Assembly: GCA_030704615.1 (NCBI GenBank)
Contig: CM060734.1
Span: 1,612,001 to 1,676,000 of the forward strand
Length of the DNA stretch: 64,000 bases
From: Takakia lepidozioides
Taxonomy: Eukaryota; Streptophyta; Takakiopsida; Takakiales; Takakiaceae
Direction: 5' to 3'
Below, piece after piece: positions 31,615 to 43,400 of the stretch. Under the pieces are notes generated by a model, which saw nothing but the letters and a program-made list of their open reading frames with translations, was not told where the DNA came from and searched no databases. Position numbers and translations under genes: made by a program. Position 1 is the first letter of the stretch. Every line of letters begins with the position of its first letter.

Positions 31615-33088
31615 TTTCACGATGTTGATCCAGGGTTTGTACGACGCTCCATTCTTTGGTAGAGAGTACGAAGATGTTAATGATTGGATTGATAGAATCC
31701 AAATGTCGCTCGGCTGAATCTGCGAGGACAAGATATTTAAGGTCGCTCGGCTGAATCTGCGTTCAAAGGCAGATGAATGGTTCCGAAAACAAAACCCTCG
31801 GCCAGACAACTGGCCGGATTTTCAAGTTGCGATTACTGCGAAGTTTGGTGTAGTGGACATGGCGGAGATAGAAATGAGGCTTGACTCAATCAAGCAAGAA
31901 CACAAGCAGAGGGTGCAGGTTTATTTTGATAAGCTGAGCCGACTGTTTTTGAAAGGAGGCATTGCCGATTTGGAGCAGCGCAAGCGGTTCGTTGGAGGCT
32001 TGCGGCTAGAGATAATGCGAGCTATGCTTGGAAGGAAGTTTGGTGACGTTGATGAGGCACTAGATACAGCAATTGAGATTGAAAGAGGTCTGGGAAAATT
32101 GGGTGAAACCCCTTGGGAGCCCCTGGAAGGAGAAGATAGTGATGATGTAGCATACTTGAGCCCTACGGACAAAAGATTGGACAGTCTTACGAATACCTTG
32201 CAGAAATATTTTGACAAGGGTACATCATTTGGAGAGTCGTCAGGCAGCAGGACACCACCAAGAGGGGTACGCACCTGCAACACTTGCAATCAGGAGGGAC
32301 ACATTGCCACCAACTGTCCTGCGGGGAGAGCACCACCGACTTGTGGAAAATACCACCGAGTGGGCCACCGAACAGAGATATGTGGGGTTAGATGTTCATG
32401 TTGCAAGATGTTGGGGCACCTTGAAAATGTGTGTAGCCGAAAGCTTGAGGCAGCCAGTGTTGGGACACCTGCAACTTATTTTGTAGAGGTGTTTTGTGAT
32501 GATGAGGACCAAATCTTGGCAGAGATAACTGCCTTAATGAGGGAACAGGATATCAGCGAGGTGAGACTTCCACGGAATCACACCCCACTACCACTTACTT
32601 ATGCTATCAGCAACAGTCTGGAGGACTTCTCAGTTGAGTTCATTGAAGCCAATGTGGGTGAGAGACATTTTGAGAAGGGTGTTATCTTGAGGGAGCCGGG
32701 CACCCCTGTGGGCAATGCCCAAATTGAAAATAAAAGAGTGAGATTTACTGACCATGAGATGGTGCAAAATGAGAGTGTCAGGAATGCGTGTGAAGTTATG
32801 CTTTGTGGGGACCGTAATTTGGCAGGAAAATCCAACTGTGGAGGGGTGCAGCCTGCACCAGATCCAATACGAGCAGAAATATTCAATGTTGTGGGGGAAC
32901 ATGCCCTGCCCACTGTTCATGATGTGCAGCCAAGAGCACCTGAACAGCATCACAATATTGAGGTTAGTTCAGAGACAACACATGCATTGCAAGGCTCTTG
33001 TGATGGTGTAGGCAGTGTCGATGGTGAAATCAAGGAACAAGGAGTGAACGATCAACTTTACCAGAGGGACTGGCAGAGCTGGTCTTGA
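31615..33088 (+). pseudogene. LTR-retrotransposon gag with two zinc knuckles
   Basis: The frame starts upstream of 31700 (LYDAPFFGREYEDVNDWIDR), hits a stop at about 31718, then continues through KADEWFRKQNPRPDNWPDF and QRVQVYFDKLSRLFLKGG, a retrotransposon gag domain. The uninterrupted ORF is 31853-33088. Zinc knuckles are CNTCNQEGHIATNC and CSCCKMLGHLENVC. The upstream stop sits in a tandem duplication of about 35 bp (GTCGCTCGGCTGAATCTGCG at about 31706 and 31741). The C-terminal 180 residues are unrecognised. No pol follows, so the element is 3'-truncated. Confidence 0.75.
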
Positions 33089-34166
33089 TTGCTAAAGAAA
33101 CCATGTCACAACAGCCAGGCAGTGACTTGGGTTTGATTGGGTGCGAGAGGCAAACACAAAATTTTAATGAGGTGTTGGCAAAGGAGGAAAGCGAGCTGCC
33201 CAGAAGCATGCTCTGGAAACCTGAAGAGATGGAAAACGAGGGTGCAATTGACACGGGATGGTGCAAGGAAGAGTCCCAACCTGCTGTCTTGCAAAAAACC
33301 CTGAGTTGAGACTTGAGATGGTCATACATCTTCAATGGACAACAGATGCTGGGCTAGCCTAGTACAAACAGAACCCTATATTGGAGGTTACATAGGTCGA
33401 CTAACTACTAACACTAACAGCTAACACTGCCAGCAGCCCGAGTGGGTGATGATAAAAGTGTATGATTGTTTTCAGTGTGATCACTGCTTAGTTTTTCTTC
33501 TGGTTGCCAGCGCGCAGGCTGGACCACTCCTAATCTTTGCTCACATGCCAGGAGCAACTCATTTCATCAAATATCTTGCAGCAGTTTTGCACTTTAGAGC
33601 AACAAAGGCTGGCTCTTTCGTGCAGAAATGTTTCTCCGCAATCTCTGTTACACATCATCTTGTGGACCCAGAGTTTGTTGTACAGGTTTGCAGCCCCTTT
33701 GAGGATGCCAAGAAATTGAAGTATGACTAACATGACATGGGTGTACATAGGTCCAAACAGTTCGGTAATGTTACAACAGCAAGAAACATACCAGTCTATC
33801 ACAATAAGATATCCTGAGCACCAAAAAAAGAAAACACGTCTACAAGTGAGAGAGCAAGAGGAACTACTGCCCCTCAGCCAAAAGAGGAGGGGAGAATCTA
33901 CAGAAATGTAGGAATATCTTCATCATTTCACAGCTACACCAACTCAAGGTAAGAAAGGAGATCAGGCTACTGTCCATTGTTAGGAAATGCTATGGTTCTC
34001 ATATTCACCCTCTCATGCATGGCTCAATTTTGATAGCCTCCTGATCCAGAAAGGCGGACAACACAATCTTTTGAATCGAGTAGACTCATGCACTATATTG
34101 GAGTTACCTCCACTGTAGTCGGAGAGCCTGGTTGGTGTAACAAGACAGAGTCTACCTCCAAGACAG
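33089..34166. other. Region between the gag element and the DRP3 3' end
   Basis: Only short frames. The right part may hold the 3' UTR of the minus-strand DRP3-like gene. No polyadenylation signal was assigned. Confidence 0.4.
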
Positions 34167-34460
34167 TCACCTATCAGTCTTGACAGTTGGGTAGTCAGCA
34201 GCCCCAGCAGCTGGCGCAGGAAGCACATTACTGCCCGTGACTCCATTTGCAGCTGTCGATTGGTCCAAGTGGAAAGGCCTTCTTGACTTCCTTGGCAAAC
34301 CCATGTAGCTGCTGGAGCTTAGGAACTGGGATGTCATTCCATTCAGCTCGTTGTTAGCCATTGCATACAAGGCTGGAGACATGGCAGATCCCTTGGCGGC
34401 AGGAGGGGGTAGCCCTGTTGCATCTGCAAGGATGTAACCATCGTGATGGTGACTCGTAGT
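34167..34460 (-). CDS. DRP3-like last exon, alternative acceptor (long C-terminus)
   Basis: 294 bp, also in phase 0. It encodes [20 protein letters not shown], then SSSSYMGLPRKSRRPFHLDQ and further residues. The Ser-rich, SRR and DQ...NG features resemble the C-termini of plant DRP3 proteins. It loses the conserved TLEELPL. Either alternative splicing or a one-base indel between the two conserved parts explains the overlap. Confidence 0.5.
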   Translation of the reverse strand, partial: TTSHHHDGYILADATGLPPPAAKGSAMSPALYAMANNELNGMTSQFLSSSSYMGLPRKSRRPFHLDQSTAANGVTGSNVLPAPAAGAADYPTVKTDR

Positions 34461-34482
34461 CTAAGGGCAACTCTTCCAATGT
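34354..34482 (-). CDS. DRP3-like last exon, upstream acceptor (short C-terminus)
   Basis: 129 bp with stop. [10 protein letters not shown] matches the usual end of the GED, then an unusual Cys-rich tail ([15 protein letters not shown]) follows. A second acceptor 22 bp inside (CCCTTAG before ACTACG) would read 34460-34167 instead, see the separate entry. Confidence 0.7.
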   Translation of the reverse strand, partial: TLEELPLDYESPSRWLHPCRCNRATPSCRQGICHVSSLVCNG

Positions 34483-37400
34483 CTGGCCACAAGTCCACAA
34501 AAAGCCATAACTCATACATTCTGCCAAGTATTTCTCTGCCTCTGTGTAGCTCTGTCCCTCCATCCAATCAGGGTGCACACAAGGGTCTATGGATTTAAGA
34601 CTAGATTATCATGGCCTAATCACTACAAAAACAAAAAACTGTCCCGCAGAACATTCCTTCCATATTCTCCCCATCCTTTTTAAGTTCAGTGTCCCAATGT
34701 CAATCACTAAAGTCTTCCTCACTCTTTCTCAGTCTGCACTGCAAACCCCACAGATTACTTGCTAATCCATCTTTTCCATTTGCAATCATTGCAATTTGTG
34801 CATAATTACATCATTGTTTGCTATACCCCACAGCCCTGCTGACTGCCAATGGAGGGGCTCTTGGACAAGTGTCCTACCAGAAGTGCACACTGAAAGAGTG
34901 TACAAAAGATAAATTTGAGCTTTGTTTGAAACCTATGTAACATGCTCACAGCTCCTTGGCCAAGACGAGGATTGAGTGATATTGATGGAGTTAAAGGCCC
35001 AAAAAAAGGCCCATTAATGACCAAAAATGCCATCGACTGCATCAATGACAATGGTCCGCTTAAGTAAAGTATGACTTTTTATAACAGGGAAAAATAGCTG
35101 CGAGATCAAGAAAAGGTGGTGTCCACTTCCTGCACCCAAAGCGGTAGAGCTCTCTCAGCCACGCATCCATGTATGCCAGCCATCCACATGCACAGGCTTG
35201 TTATGGATGGTTCACATAACATAAATACTTACAAACTCATACGTACATGCATATATATTCTACTTGTATGTATGTTTCACGCCATCTGCATACATCAGTG
35301 ATAGTGCCATACATATTTGAGGTCCTCAGCCTTGCTCTCAGCTCCTCTTATGAACTCACCTAGCTCAATGAGCAGCCTCTGTGTAGATCCAGAGGCCATC
35401 ACTGAGTACATCTATTACACAGCTAGTGCTGCGACAATCTTATCAAATTAAGCTGTCTGGAAGGAAATTCTGTGATGCAGTCCTGCTAGTGTGAAGTCGT
35501 TTGCCTCTGGAGCAGCTACAGTCCCTTTGGTTAGACGATTATAACAATTGGTTATGCTCGGTGTGCCTCCTAGTTTCTTATGGGGAATTTCCTTCATTTC
35601 TCTTTTTTCCTGGACTAAACCTTACCAGTTCACCCATGAGAGTAGTAACATCTCTAACCTACAAAGAAAGACGAAGTAACTTTATACCAGCTACTGCACA
35701 GAATGTGCTAGACCTTCCTAGAACACCACCATCTAAGGGGCATGGAGAGACCTAAACAGGAATAGACTGGGAATGGAGCATGTGCGTAAATACCCATGCA
35801 GCTTGCTGCAGCACCCGCAGTATCTCTTTGCAACGTTTTCGCTTCACAGCAATCTCTTCTTTCTCCTGAAGCATCTCCTCAAACAAATTCTCCCTGCACA
35901 TGCACCGGCCTGAGATCACCGACTCCCAACTTGCAACAACAAGAGCTGATTGTCCCAAATCTCGTTAAAAGACAGACATACAGAAAGAAAGATGAATGGC
36001 TTCCAGCGCTGCTTGTAGCATGATAGACAAGAAAGCATACACCTATATGGTTTTGAACCCGCGATCACTGGGCTACCCACTGGGCTATCAGTTCAATGCT
36101 GAGACGAGTAAAATTTGTGAGCTACAAGATGGAATTGTGATTTTTGGTTGAAGACCACCGAGTTTGGGGTGAGATGACAACCACGCCATGACCGCCATAC
36201 CTGTACAACTTTCTGATGAACACACTGTGCAACTCCCGCTTGACCTCATTCACCTGGACACCACCATTGCCAACCTTCTGTTAGATGCACACTTCTGTTA
36301 GATGCAGACTTGGCTTGTCTTAGCCTGGTGGACGTATATCCCGCTACCAAAAACGAGAGCACAAGGGGAGAGTTCTGAGCTTGGCGCCTAACTTCTGTAT
36401 GAGTCAAGAGTCTGCTTAGGTTTCATGATTTTGCCCAGGTTGCGCCTGTCACTTTACTGTGGCACACCAAGGCTTCTCAGGTCGATTTGGCATACATCCT
36501 TTTTACTGCACTTGGTATTTTCCATTTGCAGTTTGAAAACAGTTCCAACCTTATTTTACAGTAGGGTTCGACTTGGGAGTTGAAAAAAACTGTTGAGACT
36601 CAGTGGCGGTGATAGAAATCTCAAATATGTCTACACCGTGTACACTGTTTGTCTTCTCTCTCAAGGTCATTCCTCCTGGTTCCTAGGTCTACTCTAAAAA
36701 ATGCATTGGACTGGCTCACCAGAAAATGCATGATAGCTTTGGGCACACAATCCTGAATGTTTTTGCGCACAATGTCGTAGTATGACTTCAGCAGAAGCCG
36801 GGTCACTGCAATCTCCACTATCTCTTGCTCTGTTTGAGCATCAGTTGCCCTCAATACCGCAGGCGGCTGCATTACATGCCCCCAACCACCACGTCAGTAT
36901 TATAATTTCCATCCTCATTCATTGGTTGATTTAAATGACATCATACACTGCCACATGCAGAGTAACCAGAACATTCCTAACCAGAAGGTCTAGCGGAGTG
37001 AAAGGGGAGGGCAGCAATGTACAGCAATCAAGGACTGTGATGGGAGAGGCTAACCTCACGAAGCTGAATGCTTGCAAGCGTGGGCTCCAGGGCTCCTTGG
37101 ACAGGTTTACTGTATCCTCGATTGAGCACAAGCTCTTTCCCATTGCCGTTCGTGCCGGCCTCGCTGTTAAATATGGATGATATCCCCCAACTTCCTCCAG
37201 CTGCAGAGCTCCCTGAACACAGACGAAGCTTCAATTAATCAAGAGGTCCTTGTAACAACAGTAGAAGATGCTGAAGGCCCCAATCATGCATTACCAAATT
37301 TGAGTGACATTGAGCAGAGCACATGTTTATGAACCTTCCAAGCCTCCAATTTCTTCAATCAGATAGCATTTATTAAGTATACCCACAGAAAAACTGATAC

Positions 37401-40400
37401 AGACTGTTGTGTACTTACAGTCTGCATTTGTAATATCCACTGTTAAATTTAGTGGCACTGTACACAGGAATTATATGGTTGAAGATTAATCTCTTCCCAA
37501 GAACTTCCCGGCCTGTTTTCGAAAGTGATCAATGACACAACACACTGCCAGCTTCCCAGCAGTCCTCACTTCTATTCTAGCAAAGAGCTCAATGTTGACA
37601 TCATGACTTCATTGCACCTTTAGGACAACGAGAGGCACCCTTGCCTAAGTCCCGCTAGACCCTTACCTGAGGTACCAGCCTTCTCTTGCTGTGTAGACAG
37701 AGGCCTAGCAGCAATCTGCAAACAAGCCAGGAGGTGAAAAAACCGATTAGCCAGCACTTTGTGGAGCCCCCCACTATCGACAATAGGGGAGGAAGGAAAG
37801 AGAAAGACCCCTTTTCACCATTCTAACTGCAACAAGCACACAACTCAAGATTCATCTTCTTCCTTACAAAGGTGACTGGTCCCCAGGCCCAAGACAGAAC
37901 TTGTTCTGCCTGCCCTTTCCAGACCCTGTCTCTCCTACAAACAGGGCGGAGATTTTTTTGATAGAGAAGACAAAACCATATTTTCATGAATACATGGATC
38001 TTTGCTCCGCATCTGAAGAATGTCTGATACAAACCAATGACAAGAAACCAGGACCCTGATATGTAACAACAGGACATACATGCTCATGACCAACAAGTGT
38101 GGATGCATTGTTCCGGGCCAAAATTGCCCGTGCCTTGGCTGCCTTCTCTGGCAATGGTAGCCTGTCCGCCCCAGATTCCTTCCATTCATACGCATCCTGC
38201 AGGATCCACCATCAGCCCTCCACTAAATGAAATGTCGACCCAAAAAAGGCCACACCCATACAAGTGCTCTATGACAGTGCGGTTGAACTTTTATCCATTT
38301 TATCACACTAGTATGACCATCTCAGGCACTCCACAGATCACTGCATGATGAATCTTTCCAAATCTGTTTCAAGTATGTTTTGTCAGCTATTTGATGTGGA
38401 AATATGTTCAGCTATGTTCATAGTTCATACACAAACAGAGAAGGATATTTTGTGGATGACCCATGATAGTTTGGAGGTGGTTAAGGGATGTTTCGTTATG
38501 GTGACAGAATATGAATCAAACCAATACTACAATGCACACATGGAAGCTGCTTATCCAGTGCAGTGATGCATCCACAGCAAGTACTTCCCAATCTACTAGC
38601 AGTCAAAGACATTGAAGAGAATAACCGCAGGTACAAATGATTCTAATGCCTAGAACCCTGCCAACCAAGGTGACTGGGCTCTCAGGCAGTAACCTTGGCT
38701 TTGGTAGTGTTAGAAGGTGACACCTTGGCACCCCGCTGCTGCTGCAACGCCATCTCCACTGCCTTACTGCCACCCACGAATCCGGGGTGGGACGTATTGA
38801 TGTAGTCCATCTGCCAACCATGCACATCCCAAATGGACCAACCAAATAATCAATCAACAGTTCTATCAAACAACCCTATCCTGCGATTAAAATGATGATC
38901 ATGTTTTTCTGCTGATGATGCTCAGTAGAACTTTACTTCATTTTATAATGTTGGTTATGGTACAGTACCTTCTTTTCCTTCAACCATAGAATAATGGGCT
39001 TCATCTCCTACCAGATAAAGTTGAACAATACCTGTGCAAACACCCAACAATAGTTGACATCCAGCTCATACATTTGCTACAACAGAAATTATAGAAAGGA
39101 ACCAACCTCCATTGCAATAAGATGGCCGATCATGGTTTCTAAAGGAGCCAAGCCCTCTCGCAAAAAACCGGCCATCACTTCCTCAATGCAGCGCCGTAAT
39201 GTGGGGAAGCGCTGTAACTCATTTGTTTCACACCGATGCGATATCTGCAACAAACGCAATCATTCAATACCTTCAAGCTTTGGCCATATAAGAAACGATT
39301 CCTCAACCCACATTCCCCATGTGTCAAAGAGCTGTTGAGCAGGTGACTTATACCTGGGAACAGACAATTAATCCGCGTTTTCCAGATATCCTCTAGAAAT
39401 CCCTTCACACAAGCAACAATCTGCTATGTGTGGTTTGCCCAATAACTAGGCCCCAAAAGGGCCTGGGCTTTTGGCTCAGCCTCGAGACTTTCAAAGTTGA
39501 TAAACAGAGGTTCAGGCACAATTCCCTTGATGGATTTGAAGAGGGCGACTCTCTTGTGGGAGTACCCAGGACAACGAATCAGAAAATGAATATTGTCTTC
39601 AGATTGCCCACACAACGGGAAATTGCAACCCCTCTTTCCTCGCTGCATCTGTTTGCTGTTAAAAGGTAGGCTTCCCGCCGAGGGTGGGTACACCCTTGAG
39701 GTCATCCATGATGGCTCCCATGTCATAGACTGGAACAAGTTCAGGGAAGTTTTCTGCCTAACCTCATTTTCATCAGAATTTCCTGGCAACAGACATGGCT
39801 TTAGACACTACAGCCTCTAAGTCAGATTTATCCAACAAGGTCAAGACTTGTGAGCTTAGATTCAGATCCTTGAGGATCTCTTCTACTCTCTTCCGCCAGG
39901 ACTTAGCCTGTTTGACAGGGCGATCGTACTTCCAAGATACAGAGTCGATTAACTTAGGATATCTGATATTAGAATGTACTCATAAGACGTTGTTTGCCGT
40001 AGCCTTGTGGCCATTGACCCCGCGCCCAGTTTGAGCTGAAACCAAAGGGACAGAACCTACCTCTGTCAGGGGCTGACGTTGGTAGTAAGACTTACCTTGA
40101 TACATAGAATTGATCCGGGTTTTCCAGATATCCTCTAGAAATCCCTTCACACAAGCATCAATCTGCTGTGTGTGATTTGCCCAAAAACTAGGCCTCAGAA
40201 GGGCCTGGGCTTTTGGCTCAGCCTCGAGACTTTCAAAGTTGGTAAACAGAGGTACAGGCACAATTCCCTTGATAGATTTGAAGAGAGCGTCTCTTTGGTG
40301 AGAGAACCCCGGACAGTGTATCAGAAAATGAATACTGTCTTCAGGTTGCCCACACAACGGGCAATTGCACTCTCCCTTTCCTCTCTGCTTCTGTTTGCTG

Positions 40401-43400
40401 TTCAAAGGTAGGCTTCCTGCCCTGAGTTTAAATTTCAGTCTAGTGCCAAGAGTGGGTAGACCCTTGAGGTCATGCAAGATGTCCTCCCCCATGTCACAGA
40501 CTGGAAACAAGTTCAGGGAGGTTTTCTGCCTAACTTCATTTTCATCAGACAATTTCATGGCAACAGAAATGGCTTTGGACACTACAGCCTCTAAGTCAGA
40601 TTTATCCAGCAGGGTCAAGACTTGCGGATCCAGATCCAGGTCCTTGAGAATCTCTTCTACTCTCTTCTGCCAGGACTTAGCCTGTTTGACAGGGCCCTGT
40701 TTCCAAGATATAGAGTCGATGAACTTAGGATATCTGGTGTTGGACATATGTTGCAGCTGACCCCACCATCTGACCTTGAATTCATCTCGTCGGGAGCTTA
40801 AGGACGGAATGCCAAACACACCCCGAACAGCCACATTGGCTGTTTTGGAGCATGCTGACATACACTCCTTAAGCACCCCCACTTGAATGGATTCTAGAGA
40901 CTTAGCCTGGTTGGAGTTATCAACCCATATTGCAGATCCGTACTCCAAGGCAGGTCTAATAACGCGACAAAGCATGGTTTTCTTAACCTCAGAGTTGACC
41001 CCTCTGCAGTGGAAAAATTTAGTGAGCCCCAGAGCTTTGCCCTTTGCCAGTTTGAACAACTTTCCGGATATGTGCATCCCAATTACAATTGAAGGAAAAC
41101 TCAACGCCCAGGTAAGTGTAGGAAGGGAGGACCGGGATCTCTTGGATACCCCACTGCCACTTAAGAACACTTCCTCCCTCTCCTCTGTCGTTGAATGCTA
41201 CCACTGCATATTTGCTGACGTTAGCCTCTAGCCCCCAAAGATCAAAGTATCTCTTCGCGCAATCAACAGGGCGGTCCTGTTTCCAAGATATAGAGTCGAT
41301 TAACTTAGGATATCTGATATTAGACATATGTTGCAGCTGACCCCACCATCTGACCTTGAATTCATCTCGTCGGGAGCTTAAGGAAGGGATGCCAAACTCA
41401 CCCGAACAGCCGCGTTGGCTGTTTTGGAGCATGCTGACATGCACTCATTGAGCACCCCCCGTTGAATAGATTCTAGAGACTTAGCCTGGTTGGAGATATC
41501 AACCCATACTGCAGATGTGTACTCCCAGGCAGGCTAATGACACGGCAAAGCATGGTTTTTTTACTTCAGTCCCTCTACAGTGGAAAAATTTAGTGAGACC
41601 CAGCGCTTTGTGCGTGCCAGATTGAACGACTATTTGAACATGTGCATTCCAATTACAGTTGGAGGAAAACTAGTTGTAGGAAGGGAGGACCGGAATCTCT
41701 TGGCCTCCCTACTGCCACTTGATCACCTCCTCCCTCCCCTCAGTCGTTGAATGCCACCACTGCGCATTTACTGACGTTAGCCTCTAGCCCCCAAAGGTCA
41801 AAGTATCTCTTTGCGCAATCAATCAACTCCTGGAGATAGGAAGGAGTCTCCCCTAGGCCTGCGAAGTCATCCACAAACATAAGGGCTGGTACGGTGGCAT
41901 CACCCACCCTTAACTCAAATCCCTCACTTTCCACATCCTCGAGGAGTTGATTGATGAAAACATTGAAGAGCAGAGGGGAGAGGATACATCCTTGAGCTAC
42001 ACCTTGGTCTATGTCAAAGAAGCTAGATTTCTGTCCATCAAAATACAGCTTTTGGTGTGAGGACAGACACTACCTTTGTGAGGGGCTCACTCCGGTTGTG
42101 AGACTTACCTTGATAAAAAAACAATTAATTCGGGCTTTCCAGATAGTTGGTGAACCCAGGTGCAGGAACAATGTTCATGAACCTGAAGAGGGTCATCCTC
42201 TGGTGAGAATACCCCGGACAACGTATCAGGAATGAAGAGTCTTCAAGCTGCCCACACATTGATCTCCCTTTTCTCTCTGCATCTGAGAGATTGTACTCAT
42301 AAGACATTGTTTGCCGTAGCCTTGTGGCCATTGACCCCGCGCCCTGTTTGAGCAGAAACAAAAGGGACAGAACCTACCTCTGTCAGGGGCTGACGTTGGT
42401 AGTAAGACTTACCTTCATATATAGAATTAATCCGGGTTTTCCAGATATCCTCTAGAAATCCCTTCACACAAGCATCAATCTGCTGTGTGTGATTTGCCCA
42501 AAAACTAGGCCTCAGGAGGGCCTGGGCTTTTGGCTCCGCCTCAAGACTTTCAAAGTTGGTAAACAGAGGTACAGGCACAATTCCCTTGATAGATTTGAAG
42601 AGAGCGTCTCTTTGGTGAGAGAACCCCGGACAGTGTATCAGAAAATGAATACTGTCTTCAGATTGCCCACACAACGGGAGAGAGAGAGGGGAAACGGGGG
42701 GGGGGAGGGGAAAGACTGTATGCCGTCTACAGGGGGCCTTCAGGATCTATGAGAAAGAAAAAGACTTATAATGTACATGGGGGACCACAAGGACCCCAAG
42801 AGACCAAGGAAACTTTACAACGGCCATGGGGAAGAGAGAGAGAGAAAACCTTCACAATCTCATCATAGATAAAGCGGGCACACTGCAGACTGGGCTCAAG
42901 CAACCGTGCAATCTGGCGCCGGACCAACACTTCAAATGGCACCTGGGCAGCAGACGCAAGACTCAACCATTAAAGTTGAAATCAGTGAGCTTGGTATGTC
43001 TACCGCTAAAATGCTCCCCAAATTTCTTTCCCCAATATCATAGATGGGCAGACCTCTTGCTCCCCCACCCTTACCCAGGTGAACCCTCCCCACAGCACAA
43101 GCATCTGAGAACCCCAGTCAGATCATGAAGAGTGCTTCATGATAGTGCGCACTTCATCTCTCGAAAGCACACACAGGTCTAGATCTTAACCATTTTAAGC
43201 AAATTTGGGGAATGGTTGGTAGTAGCGTTGACTCTGTCACACCTGCCAATGCTATGTCATAACGTGATTGGGTGACACTTTTTTAAATCTAAGATTGAAA
43301 ACTCTATATCAAGTTGTCAAACTGGTCAGGCGGTTGGTGATAAAATGCAAATGATCGAGGTTGGAATCTTGCATATCAAGAGTTATCTCGCAACATACTC

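Noticed and set aside
36046-36105. tRNA gene on the minus strand (A-box-like TAGCCCAGTGGGTAG and B-box-like GGTTCAAAACC)
   Set aside because: The boxes are too close and no cloverleaf can be drawn; at most a degenerate tRNA-derived fragment.
39900-41330. Roughly 65-bp similarity on both sides of LINE copy 2 as a long target duplication
   Set aside because: The two stretches differ at several positions and both are LINE sequence; overlapping fragments of two older copies explain them better.
43317-43375. tRNA-derived SINE with degenerate A and B boxes
   Set aside because: The boxes are weak, no tail or target duplication was found, and no second copy was seen.
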